From NCBI GenBank assembly GCA_037954325.1, contig JBBMNZ010000007.1:11837501-11901500 (forward strand): DNA of 64,000 bases. Reading direction: 5' to 3'. Made by a program: the position numbers and the translations under genes. The notes under the pieces are model-generated. The model was not told the DNA's origin. It made no database searches and saw only the letters and a list, made by a program, of their open reading frames with translations. The DNA comes from Fistularia commersonii. Its lineage: Eukaryota; Chordata; Actinopteri; Syngnathiformes; Fistulariidae. Shown here one piece after another: positions 21,326 to 34,000 of the stretch; the first letter of the stretch is position 1, and each line of letters opens with the position of its first letter.

Positions 21326-23619
21326 CTTTATATAAAATACACATATTCTCACATATACCGACATATGCCATCATGATCAGTGACAGATCCCAAAACCAAT
21401 ATGATTTGAGGCCTCATAGTGTTGATAATTTATATTGCTTGATTTAAAAAATGTTTATTTCATTATTTTTATATTCATTTTTTGTCAGATTCGAGTATGA
21501 CGATGGAGAGCAACGGACGGCAGTGCAACGTTTCTCCGAGACAAAGGTATTTGGTGAAATACTGCTCCTCATCACCATTTTAGCGCTGTTAACCGATGTT
21601 GATGTATTCTGCTCAAATCAGCGTTGGTACCTAAGACTTGTACAGCTGCTATCGCTCCCTTTTGGCTTGTTCCATTACAGCCTGTTCTCTCCCTCTCATA
21701 CACATCGGCAGGGAAATTCATAGTGAGAGATTGCTTTTTTTCTAATCTACAAACACTAACCGCTACCAGTAACTCAGTGAACGCTCTCAACACCCTGTGT
21801 GCCTGGTGTATAAAAAAGGGACTTTTCAAACCAACATTCACAGTCCGACTTGTCCCTCTTTCTCTCTCTTGCCAGCATGTTAGATTAGTCATGTTCTTCG
21901 GATAAATCTATCCTGTCATATCTCTCGACGCAATTAGGATTCTCGGCCGCTTGACACAGATAAGGCCTCAGCCCCGTCTCCGCTGGGCTCCACGTTACAT
22001 TCAGTTCGTTAAGAGGATTAATAATTATGGGGCAGTCAAGTTTCTCAGTGAAGAAAGGGGGGCTGTATTAGATTTCAGACCCAGGTCCGTGTGATGCGTC
22101 CCTCGGTTTTGTGTGAACCAGAACATTATCTGTGTGCCGTCCGGGGCTGTGAAAGATGAACTCAATCAGTCATCTTACCCACACATAAAAAATCATTTTG
22201 GAGATGAAACATAAATGACACTCATGAGCCACATCAATGAGGAGTTTGCCACACTGTGTTCAGAATATAATATAATTCCCTCCTTGCTCTTCAGCTCCCC
22301 CTTCCACCTGAGCACTTAAGTTGTTTTGGCTCCATACTAATTGTGAATGAGGTTTAAAAAAACATCATGCTTTTTTAGGTGACTTGCAGGACTGCTACTG
22401 CTTCACACTTTGCTGCTGTTAACTTGTTCATCCAGAAAATGTTTCATATTTTTTCTGCCTGGTCACATCACTCTGCATATGGGGGTAAAAAGAAAATGAA
22501 CTGCATTCTAAAGAATTGTTAACATATCAAACCAACATGACAAGGAGCTGATGTGAAACCAGTGGTCAAAGAAAGTAGTTTATATAACAGACAAAGGGGG
22601 ACATTTTCTATTCGATTCATTCAGTCCCACACATATTTGACTGAAAGCACAATTAAATGATTTCTTATTTTGCAGAAGAGAAAGTTGAGATATGATTATT
22701 TCATTTATTTTAACCAAATTTTTAGTCTTTTTTATGTTTTCATTACCCATTCTTATCTAAATAACTGAGGTATAACCTTACTCATCATTTTTGGTTAAAA
22801 TTCCTCTAAAGAAAGTTTTGTGAAAACTTTGAATGTGATTTGTTATTTAAGCTACCCATTGATAAAATGAAATAGAACTGGAGAGCGAAGACTTCCCGGA
22901 GGTCTATGTGCTATTCCCAGAGAAATTAATGAGTACCAACAGATAACAATCACTGCTTGATTAGTGTTTTAATGAAAACTGAAATCAGCTAATTCTGATT
23001 TACATATCTGTGGCGCCATTAATGACAGCAGCCTTCACTTCATACAAGTCTCATTCCATTTAAATGAACATGTGAGGCAGGATTCAACTTGTTTCTTCAA
23101 AGCTTGCCATTAATACAGAGGTTGGATCTGTAAAATTGTCTGTGAAATGTTTGGTGAACCAGAAATACCAGTCAAATTGGCTGAGGTGACTCAGGAGTAA
23201 ACTTGACCTGTAGTTAGAGGATGTTGTGGTGAACCCAACTACAATTTGATTGCCTTGAAGACTATGACTTCTGTCCCCTTTTATTTTTCCAGGGTCACTG
23301 CAGTATACATATGAGAGAACTTTCATCTCTCTAGTTTCCTTGCTGAAAGTTATGGTCTCACTCAATCCTGATGTAAATGCAGGTCACGCATGTAACATGA
23401 AGTGCTGGGAGTAAGTAAACTGTGTGTAATTAAATGAAAAGCTACATTATATGAAAGGATGTAGTTTCTCATGGTGTTCCAAACTACAGTGCCATACTAG
23501 AGACTTTCAGTGTGAGTAGTTTTTGGGCCTCTATTGCAACATTTGTAATATTCTGTGAGATGGCTTTGACCCCCAATATTAAAAGGGTTCTTTCTTGGAT
23601 CAAACAAAACACCTGTTTG

Positions 23620-23712
23620 AGAAAATTACTTGAAAAGACAAACTTCCTGGAATTTCTGTTTCAATTCCTACGTTTTTAGTCTTTTGAGTAGTTTTTTGCC
23701 ATAAGGTCAAAT
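23620..23712. repeat. Local direct duplication, unit A copy 1
   Basis: TTGAAAAGACAAACTTCCTG...TAGTCTTTTGAGTAG...ATAAGGTCAAA is repeated at 23803-23893 with few changes. Offset is about 183 bases. Confidence 0.85.
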
Positions 23713-23753
23713 AATGTCATAGTACTAAGGCAAATCTTTATTTAACTATTATC

Positions 23754-23799
23754 ATTAGTGCTGCTGTTTCACGGTTTTCAAATGTAACTGATTCATGTG
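23754..23799. repeat. Local direct duplication, unit B copy 1
   Basis: ATTAGTGCTGCTGTTTCACG followed by TTTTCAAATGTAACTGATTC. The second copy is at 24290-24338, separated by a segment ending in a LINE-like tail. Confidence 0.85.
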
Positions 23800-23802
23800 C
23801 TC

Positions 23803-23893
23803 GAGAACTTCCTTGAAAAGACAAACTTCTTGCAATTCCTGTTTCAATTCCTACTTTTTTAGTCTTTTGAATATTTATTTGCAATAAGGTAAA
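23803..23893. repeat. Local direct duplication, unit A copy 2
   Basis: Copy of 23620-23712, preceded by unit B (23754-23799). Unit B recurs at 24290-24338. Confidence 0.85.
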
Positions 23894-24189
23894 GTCAAAA
23901 TGGCGTCAGTTGGCTGTCGGTGGCATCATCATGAGCAATAATTCTCCATATGTGAAATAGTTCCATTGTCTTCTGTGCAATAAATGTTTTACCGTACAAC
24001 AACCCCTACTTACACACATAATTACTACATGTAATCATATACATGTACTTGTAAATACCCCTATATATATGTTACATATATGTTACATACCTTTAACTTT
24101 ATTTTCATTTATTTATTTCGATCTTTAATGTTCCTTTTATTTATTTATTTTTATTTGTTATGTTATTAATCATTTCTATATGGAGTTCT

Positions 24190-24289
24190 TTTTTGATTCT
24201 TCCACACTTGACTGTAGCAGGAGCTCAATTCAAACGAAAAGCAATCGCCCCCTGGGGAAGTCAATAAAAGAATTCTCATTATGATTCTG
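24190..24289 (+). mobile_element. LINE/SINE 3' tail-like segment, + orientation
   Basis: CGCCCCCTGGGGAAGTCAAT AAAAG followed by TTCTCATTATGATTCTGATT resembles the CCC(x)GGGGATCAATAAA tails seen at three other sites in the window. The body of the element is not recognisable. Confidence 0.4.
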
Positions 24290-24338
24290 ATTAGCGCTGC
24301 TGTTTCACTAAGGTTTTAAAATGTAACTGATTCAAGTG
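24290..24338. repeat. Local direct duplication, unit B copy 2
   Basis: ATTAGCGCTGCTGTTTCACT followed by TTTTAAAATGTAACTGATTC. It starts directly after the LINE-like tail at 24248-24289. Confidence 0.85.
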
Positions 24339-24559
24339 TTTTTTTTTTTCCAGCTGGGGTCAAATGTAGAATAATCATCAATTACTTTTTTACTGACTTA
24401 AAATACAATTAGTAGTGACAAGCAACTGCCACTGATGAGACTGTAACTTGTAAGTTCTTATTAGCTTCTTTACAAATGTTATTTTTATTGAGTGTTTGTA
24501 TTGCATTTCGGTGGAAGCAAACTTAGAAAAAATAATGAATAAATGAATAAATAAATAAT

Positions 24560-25000
24560 ATCACGGGGGATCTCGCCGTTGTTTTGATGCAGAATCAGAG
24601 ACAGGCAGCGGGAGGTGCTGTCGAAAAGAGATCTCGGTCTGAGACGCTGCGCTAGGTCTCACTCTCGCGATACTTGATCACTGAGCACATCCACTGGCGG
24701 CGACGTCCGGACGGGAGATGGCGGCCAGAGGGGGGTTTCAGTCAGAACCAACGAGAGGCGGTGGCGGATCAATGGGACCTGGACCTCCGGTACCGGGCGC
24801 AGGCCCAGGCATGGGCCCCGGGACACCTTCTGGAAGAATGGGACCTTCGCCAGCCGCGCAGAACCACATGTACCGCTCCCCGATGCCAGGGCCTGGGTAC
24901 CCGGTGAGCTAACGTTGTCGCTCTATCTTTCCTGCAGAAGCTAGCATGATTGCTAGAACAAAGCCACCATGGCTTTGTTACTGCCGGCTAACGTTACTCG
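24560..25000 (+). promoter_or_regulatory. CpG-rich promoter and 5' end of smarcd1
   Basis: CpG density and GC content rise sharply here against AT-rich flanks. The stretch includes the CGCG element, the coding start at 24718 and the beginning of intron 1. The start codon sits in GAGATGGCGGCC, which also fits a YY1-type ATGGCGGC motif, a common arrangement at start sites of TATA-less genes. The transcription start itself cannot be read from the sequence. Confidence 0.55.
24663..24670. promoter_or_regulatory. CGCG element (BANP-type motif) in the smarcd1 promoter
   Basis: TCTCGCGA lies 48 bases before the smarcd1 ATG within a CpG-rich stretch. It matches eight of the ten positions of the TCTCGCGAGA palindrome bound by BANP in promoters of essential CpG-island genes, followed here by TA in place of GA. 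There is no TATA box nearby, which fits a housekeeping promoter. Function is inferred from the motif and its position. Confidence 0.45.
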
Positions 25001-28000
25001 TCACTTTAGGCGCCGGTTGAAGTTAATACTATTTGGCAATAGGGCGGAAAAGTGGTTACTTCTTAGAGATATTCAACGGCTCACTTCAGCAAACGTCCGG
25101 GGACTTGTTTTTTCCAGTGTGCTAGTCGTCCCGCCTGCTACTATTTAGCCAATTTTACTGTAACCAAATAGCTAAATGTGCTAACCTCTCCATGCTAGGT
25201 TAACTGAAAACTGTGAGGTTTCCTGCCTGGGTTTGGGGGTTTCAATGAATTTCACAAACGTTTAACGTTAAACAAATGTTGGTGGAACTTGACGTAAAGA
25301 TTTACTACCCGGTTACGTGTCTGTTGTAGTTCAACGCATCTTAGCCTCCATTGAATGATTTCGCCTAGACTCTAAAATCGCTAGCCTAGCTTTCCGCTAC
25401 TGTGGACAAAAAATGTGGAAAGAGCGATAACAGAAGCGGCTCAAGGTTGGACTCCTTTCTGTGAAGTAAACAAAATGCTGTAAGTTGCTATCGTCCAGCC
25501 TATCGAGTCTGAGTATGCTCTACTGTTTGAAGCAGAGCCTGTCCCGAACGGCTCTCACAGTAAGTCAACTTTGATTCATTGCCATGCTACTTTCCACCGT
25601 ACAACCGGCAATCATTTGCATACGTTCATTTATATACTCGATTTTAATTGTATTTTTTTTTACATACAGTGGGGAGAACAAGCATTTTTTTCAGCTTTTC
25701 CCACTTGCAAAGCATGTAGAGGTCTGTAATTTTTATCATTGTTATTCTTTAACTGTGAGAGGAATCTGTAACACATCCAGAACAACACTTTGTATGATTT
25801 AAGTAATTGATTTGCATTTTATTGCATGACATAGTAGGATTTGTGGCTATCGCAGACCTATTAGCTCTTTTTTTTGAAGCCCTCCTGTTCTCCACTTGTA
25901 TTAACTTCACCAGTTTGAACTGGTTTCAATGGCCAGAGAGCTGTGTAAAGACACCAGGGATAAAATTTTAGACCTTCACAAGGCTGAGATGGGCGACAAG
26001 ACAATAGGTAAGCAGCTCGGTGAGAAGGCAACAACTGTTGGCGCAATTATTAGAAAGTTGAAGAAGTTCAAGATGACTCTTAATCGCCCTTAGTCAGGGG
26101 CTACATGCAAGATCTCATTTTGTGGCGTATCAATGATCATGAGGAAAGTTAGAGATCAGCCCAGAAGTACACTGCTAGACCAGGTCAATAGCTTGAAGAG
26201 AGCTGGGACCACAGTATCAAAGAAAACCCTTAGTAACATCCTACGCCTTCATGGATAAAACTCCTGCAGCACATGCAACGTCCCCCTGCTCAAGCCAGCA
26301 CATGTCCGGGCCTGTCTGAGGTTTTTCAGTGACCATCTGGATGATCCAGAGGAAGAATGGAAGAAGTGCATGTGGTCTGATGAGACAAAAATAGAGCTTT
26401 TTGGTCTAAACTCCACTCGTCATGTTTGGAGGAAGAAGATGGATGGACACAACTCCAAGAGCACCACCCCAACCGTGAAGCATGGAGGTGGAAACATTCT
26501 TTGGGGAAGTTTTTCTGCAAAGGGGACAGGAGGACTGCACTGAATTGAGGGGAGGATGGATGGGGCCATGTATCACAAGATCTTGTCTAACAACCTCCTT
26601 CCCTTAGTAAGAGCCCTGAAGATGGGCCATGGCTGGGTCTTCCAGCATGAAAACGACCCTTCACTCACAGTTGACAAGTACCTATGATAGAAATTACAGA
26701 CCGCAGCATGCTTTGCAAGTGGGAAAAGTTGAAAAATCAGCAGAGTATTAAATACTTGTTTTCTCCACTGTATTTTGCAGGTCTAGTTCAACTTCTCTAG
26801 ATTGTTTCAAACTTTTAAAATGTTGACTGTACTGTAGGTACTCCAATACTATTTGGAATCACAACTTCAAATGGTCTTTAACCATTTTTTTAAGTCAGTT
26901 TTATTGTCTATTTCCTCTCATGCATTGGACATACTGAGGAATTAAGATGTTTTTCACGATCCCACAGTGACATGAAATTAACAAAATAATAATAATAATA
27001 ATGATGATAATAGAGTGAACATTAGCATTAAAGTGCACAATTACATTTACATGTTACTTGTGAAGATTAAACAATCAGGTATGAATTAGAAAGTGCATGC
27101 AGATACTGACTGACATTTGACCGCATGAGAGAGTAGCAGCAGGATTTTTGTTTTTGTGTATAGTTTAGTTTTTAATTTGAGAAGTTTCCTTTAAATCCAT
27201 TGGCTCACAATAAATTCAGGCTGTTAATGGTTGTAGTGATTTCTAGTTTTGAGCTCTTTTTTTTTTTAATATATATATAGATACTTTGTTATAACATAAA
27301 ATTATAGTTACATTTGTTAGAATTTCAGTGATTGAAACTGCACCCCCATCATACATTTCCTGACAAAATTCCCAGTGTCTAGTCTTAAACTCCTCACTGA
27401 ATGTCACACTTTTACAAGGCATAAGAGTTAATCGGGTTCCCACGAGTCCTGGAAAAGATTCTAGGAAAATATTGGCCCATTTTCCATGGAAAAGCCCAAG
27501 TTGTTCTGAAATATCATTTCTCCTCCCTCTGCTATGAGGGAACAAAATGGGTTAAGTTATACGCATCACGTCTCTAGTCACGCTATCTTCAAGTGGGCAA
27601 CATTTACACAGCACTTATCTGCTTCTAGACGATGCTAGTTAGGACTCCTTATTTCCACAGAGCCGTCTCAAATGAAGATAGCGATAGATGAAGTTTGTAG
27701 CTAGTGTTACCTGCTAGCAGTAGTACGGGTTCATATACACAATTCAGTGTGCCACTCTACAAAGAGCACTACTACAACGCATGGTGACACATAAGTGTAT
27801 GGTGTGATCTGATGCAGCTCGGAATGTCTTGGAAAATAATTTCAAGAAACGAGTGGGAACTGTGGTTAATAGCAAGTATACTCTAAAACAACAGAAATGG
27901 AAAATAATAATAGCTGCTAACTTGCCCTTGCAAATGTGAGTGGATACATTGCTTGTGTTTGACAATGTTTGCCACACCCTCACTGAGAAAGGCCACTGCT

Positions 28001-31000
28001 GTTTACATGAAATGTAATTCACTTGAATTTTAAAATCAAACATAATCCTTTGCTCTTGTTAAGAACCTAAATGTATATATAATTTTCAAAACTGGAAAAA
28101 TCCTCTGAGGTATATAGAAATAGCTATAGATATTTTTTAATCATCCTAATAATATTTGTTGTGTTAATATCTCAGTGCCATCTGCCATCATTGACAATGC
28201 GTGCTGAGATCAAAGACTTTTGTCACCGTATTTTTCTGACCATAAGTCACACTTTTCTATTGTTTGGCTGGTCCTGTGACTTGTACTCAGGTGCGACTTA
28301 TATATTACAATATATGCGATAATTTCACGTTTGTTATTTTCACACTGACGGCGGCAAGAGTGCACACTAGGCTGAAGTGCCAGTATCTGCTACTTATCAT
28401 CAACTTATAAAGACAACTGAGAGACTGAATTCAAATACCCCCATAAGGAAAGTCATATTCTGCAGATTAAGAGCTGCAAGTGACAAAATATACAGCTGAA
28501 AATGTTGTCAAGCAGTAGAAAGAAAGTTTGGAGTGAGTGAGAAACTAGTGAGGGACTGGCGAAAAGCAGAGGATACTCCTCACTGCAATGAAGACAACAA
28601 AAAAGCTAATCGAGGGCTAAACGCTGGATGGCCACAGCTAAAGGAACAGGTTTCCCAAATGGGTGCTTGAACAACGTGTTGCCAATAGAAGCTTGTCAAT
28701 GGTGCAGTTATGTCTCCACGCCTAGGCAGTTACCAAGGCAATGAATATAAATTACTTTAAGGAAGGACCTTCTTGGTGTTACCGCTTCATGCTACACAAC
28801 CACCTCTCTATGACAGCATGGACAACGATGTCCTAAAAACAGCCAGCAGAAGAGGAAGAGGTGCACTGTCTACCTCCAGAGTTGTTGGACTTGCTCAGAA
28901 GTGACACCAAGCATGAAAAATTAAATGGATTTAGTTTGGTGTGAGATCGAGATTTTTTTAAACTTGTCATGTTATAGTTATCTGAAGAACTGTTAATGTT
29001 ATGTTAACATGCCAGACACCTTTGAAGCCTGTTGGTCTCTATTCTACTGTCATTACTATTGTAATGACCTTGCGGCTCTGTTTAAAGGAATATTCAGAGT
29101 CGTGCAATTTCCTACTGGCTGTGAATGTGTTTTGGGATGAGAGAGAGTGCTGAGATGGAGAAGATTTAGTAGAGCCGCTGTTGCTTAATTTTTATAATTG
29201 TTCCAATAAAGATGAGGTTTAACCAGTAAATCGTCGGGCATGTCCGCTCAGTCATTAAACCGTAACTTACTTTTCAAGGTGAAATGTTTGTTCCTGGTCT
29301 CTGATTTTATCAAATGCATTTCCCCCCAAAAATGTGACTTATAGTCCAGTGCGACTTGTATGTTTTTTGTCTGCTCCATTATAAATTTGGCTGGTGTGTC
29401 TTATAGTCTTAGAGTGTCTTAGAGTGGATAATTATCTTTACAATTACATTGTCATCTCTGCAGTCTGATCTTTTTAAAGTCAAAGATTTCATTAACCAAA
29501 TTTAGATTGCTTTATCTTTTATAATAAATCCAGATCAACACTTTTAGGGAATATAAGCCTGATATTTTGAATCACAATATGTTTGGCCACACAAAAGTTT
29601 AATGCACTCGGCATGAATTTCCATATTTTTATTCAATTCTTGATAGAAAAATGTCCACGGCTGTTGCTTAGCTACAGGTAACTAGTAGCACAGTTCAGTG
29701 AAAGGATGTAACTTTTATTTTTCCACCAAGGTCCTATGCCTTTCACTCATACAGGCAGCCTTCGCAGCATTGTCAGAGTGGCTTTCTTGGTTGTTCTCAG
29801 GTAACCCAAGGTTGTACAGCTGTAATGTGTAGCTGAGTGTGGGCAGTTCCTTTCTGCACACTCTGCACTGTGTGGAAAAAGGCAGAGCACATTAGACATT
29901 CACCAATGCTCATATTGTTGACAAGTCACTGTCTATTACTAGTCCTCTCTTCCTCCACCGTGAGCTGAAAGGCAGACTGTTTCCTTCATCTTTTTTTCGT
30001 CATTTATTGGATTGCCTGCCTGAAGCTGCAATCAAGTGATTTGTCATTTGTCCGCTCTTCTCAACCACTGCACACATGCTGTCAGATACAAGAAGTCGTC
30101 TTTTTGAGTTCTTAGTGCTTGGCTTGGTGAGTTGGCAGTTGCGGTTGCTCTGTATTGATTGATTTTTTTTTTTTTGCATGCGATTTGGTGGAATGCCATT
30201 CTTGTAACAACTGACAGGCTCCAAATATCACTGTATGGGAATTTGATGATCTGGACAACTTTGTGGAGTCATTTTTTGCCCATTTTGAGTCTGTGATGGT
30301 TTACCTGGGGCTTTTCCTGTGTTAAGACATCACTAAATCAGGATTGTAATTCTTCAATAGAACATCCAATTCTAATTTATTGAGATTGCTGTTTCAACTC
30401 CTGTTTGTAGTTGTATTTTATATTTCACCTTTTGAGACTTTGGTTTTCAAAAGGGATGACTTTTTTGTTTAGTTTCATGGCACAGAATTAGCAGTTACCA
30501 CAGTGATCATGAATATGTGTAATTGGTATAATGGGAACTGTCTCTTAAGCACCATTCTCCAAAATCCATTAGAAGATAAATCCCGTTAGCTATGTGTCAC
30601 AAGTAGAAGCTCGATGGATTCTGCTATGTGTAAAATAAGTTGATGATGCAGTATGTCAAAATTGGTAATTACATCCTTTCAGCATTCATTTTATCTGGTA
30701 CCTGAAATTCTGTTTTTTGCATATCACTCATTGTTGATTTCATAACTAAAATTTTCACCTTTCGGTAGTGATTTGGTAAATGGCATTACTGATCACGTAA
30801 TATGCACCCCTTTTTCCACTGTTACTAATGGGCTGCTGTGCTTTTTTGAAGATAAATGTGAACTGTTGACATATTCAGGCAAAAAACTCTTTATGCCCTC
30901 AGGATTAGAATGGAGGTCCTGCTTCTGTTTAGCTGTTGCTATGGCGAATTGTGCTATCGGAGCCCCACTGATTACAGTTTTTCCGTTTTGTAACTCACTG

Positions 31001-34000
31001 TGCAGAGGCTTAAAGAGTCAATTTGCAGAGTGTTCAGCTGTTCTGGAACTGAAATTCTGGCTTAAAGGGCGAGAGGGTTACTCAGTTCTGACTTTAGGCT
31101 TTATGCTAAGCTAGGCTAACTTCACTTTATGGAGTTTCACAGTTATGACTTGAGTGGTTTTGTCAAGTGTTTTGTTTTGTTTTTTTCTCCCCCCAATAAT
31201 TTGAATTGTTACTTTTTATTGTCATTTTTGTATACAGAGACCGGGTATGCCCCCCTCAAGCCGTATGAACCCACAGGGACCAGCCATGGGCCCCCCAGGA
31301 TACGGCAGCAGCCCCGTGTCTCGACCTGGGATGCCCGGCGTGATGGACCCTTCCCGTAAGAGGCCAGCCCCCCAACAGATCCAACAGGTTCAGCAGCAGA
31401 ACCGCAATCAGCAGTAAGTTCTCCCCTGAAGCAAACACTGGCGGCTTATTAAAAACCATATCAAATTAATGATAAATTTCATTATCTTCTGTTCAGAAGT
31501 TTCCTTGGTCTTAAAAAAAAGGGGCGTCTTTTAAATTTGGCTAAAGAAATAGACGTATTTAGAAAAGAGAAATCTTAATGTGTATTTTGTATTAACCAGA
31601 AAATTAAGAAATCTCAGAACAGATGGAAAACTGATGAAAGCATGGTCTTTCTACAGTGCCGTGCTTCATGTTTACCTCTTACCCTATCAGAAAGTTAATT
31701 TACATGATAAATTAGTTAGCTGAAGAACAAAATAACAAAATCTTGGGAAAAACACATTTTCTCAGACTTGTTCTTAAGATCAGCTCCCTGAGCTCCCACA
31801 GATAATTTCAACAAATTGGGGAAAATAAGTTTGGAGGAAATCCCCAATTAAAACAAGTTAAAACCAGCCCATGTCGTGACAAGCTTCAATGCATGGTAAA
31901 GTGTTTAGTCAGTTTAATTTTGGTTTACTGTGCTCATCACCAAAATGATTCTGCTGACCCTCATTGCAGTAAATGTCATAGAACAGAAAGATTTGTTAAT
32001 AGAATTTTATAAAAGTGCTCCCCTACCAGAGGTGTCTTAAAAACATTAACACCGTTTTTAATGTGCCTCCACTTTGCTGCTGCATGTGTGCATCCCAGTG
32101 ACAGCACGGAATTTCAAGACCGAGTTGGTCAACTTGCTGTTATATGTTTTCATGGTAGCACCACTGGCTTGCAGTAAAATCAATGTTATTTTATTTTTAC
32201 AGCACCAAGAAGAAGAAGATGGCTGATAAAATTCTACCTCAGAGGGTGAGTGTAATGACATGGAAAATCTTTCATTATTCCCTACATTAGCCATGACCCT
32301 TTAGGGTTCTTATATTGACTGTTTAATTTTTGTTGTACAGTGGTATCATTTGGTTTTGTATGAAAACTCTTGAAATGAACAAAAATGACTCTTTACGATA
32401 CTTTCATCCTTTTGCAGTACTCCATTTTGCCCTCTCATCTTGAACTGCGGTTGTCTCATAAATGTTGAAATTATAATGTAGCCATTACATTATATGCGGC
32501 ACATGACTGGAATCACAAGTCAGGAAAATAGCACTGTAATTGCTGATGAATGCTGTTTTATGAAAACTTGATGAAAGCTGTCTGTTGCATGTGAAATAGC
32601 TGAGCCGTTAATCTTCGCGGTATCCCCCATTCGTTCCCAGATCAGAGAATTGGTCCCAGAGTCTCAGGCTTACATGGATCTACTGGCTTTTGAGAGGAAG
32701 CTGGATCAGACCATCATGCGCAAGAGGCTGGATATTCAGGAGGCCCTCAAGAGGCCAATTAAGGTATTGTTGCTTCTTTTCTTATCTCAACTCGTACATT
32801 AATTGTTGTCGTGTGCTAAGTATTTCATCACCATCCATCATCTTTAAATCAGTTCCCCAGTATTTACAATTACATTTAGTTGTTTTTAGGGTCTATGATA
32901 AGTTTGCTTGATCGATATAAATTGTTAAGAGTTCCAGTGCAGTTGGCGTGGGGTCGATTTTCAGGGCCAGAGCAAAGAGCCAGACATCAACTGATGAAGA
33001 TGGCTAAATTAAGACAAATTAAGACATTTGTTTCTAGTTGATTACAAATAATGTGTCTTGTTTCCAAGCTGCTAACTGTGCTGGTTGACTAAATACGTAT
33101 TGATGTTGGATAGTATACCTAGCAGAATTTGTTTTTTCTTTGTACCGATGGAAGATCTGTGGGGTTTTGTTGCCAAATAACGTTTCTGTTAATTGTCTTG
33201 CAGCAAAAAAGAAAGCTTCGGATCTTCATATCTAACACTTTCAATCCTGCAAAGCCTGACGCTGAGGACGGAGAGGGCACTGTTGCCTCATGGGAGCTTC
33301 GTGTTGAAGGACGTCTACTGGAAGATGTAAGCCTCACAAATATTGCTTTTGGATTGAATCTCTGGGCTACTTTTAGCCTATAGCCATACCTGCCCAGTCC
33401 AGCCCAGTTGCGGTAGGAGGCAGTAGACATTGTTCCTGTTGTTACTAAATCCATTGCTTTTGATATGGATGGTGTTTTGTGTCCAAGTCAGTCAGTTTGT
33501 TCATATATTTTCAAATTAGACCTGATACTAGTCACAGTTGTCTTCATGTCCGTACGTTCATGAAGACCTGAAGACCGAAAGTTCGTAATTCCACCTGCGG
33601 GTGATGTCTGGAGCCCTCACCTGATTTTTGGTCACTTTAATCAATTATTTAATCGTAGAACCAGATAAATCCATAACACAAGACTGTGATGAATTTTAAA
33701 TTATTTTATTGTGTGTACATTTTATTTGGGAGAAATATGTACCAACGAGAGAGGGAAAACTATTATGCATATCAGAGTTTCGGCACTAATTTAACGACAA
33801 ATTGTGTAAATAGTTCAAAAAAACTGAGGACTGAAGCCATGTTTTCAAAAAGGCTGGTGTCTATAAAATGGGGCTTGGTCATGAATAATTTTATTAATAA
33901 TACTTAATTTTAAAAATAGTAATTCTTCACAGTTTTTGTGGAAAAACAACTTTTATAATAATCTCTTTTTTCAGACGGCTGTCTCCAAGTATGAAGCCAC

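Larger units (their letters stand above)
16434..24544. other. asic1 3' UTR and intergenic region before smarcd1
   Basis: Apart from the repeats listed separately, I see no gene here. The asic1 3' UTR must begin at 16434, but there is no clear first poly(A) site; AATAAA hexamers occur near 18290, 18522 and 19010. The region is AT-rich. The stretch 21900-22300 is less AT-rich and might be a conserved non-coding block, but nothing in the sequence alone shows this. Confidence 0.5.

Noticed and set aside
20988..21447. 115- and 134-codon ORFs
   Set aside because: They translate the inverted copy of a common fish interspersed repeat.
30773..31114. 113-codon ORF in smarcd1 intron 1
   Set aside because: No family resemblance, no splice support, and composition like its AT-rich surroundings.
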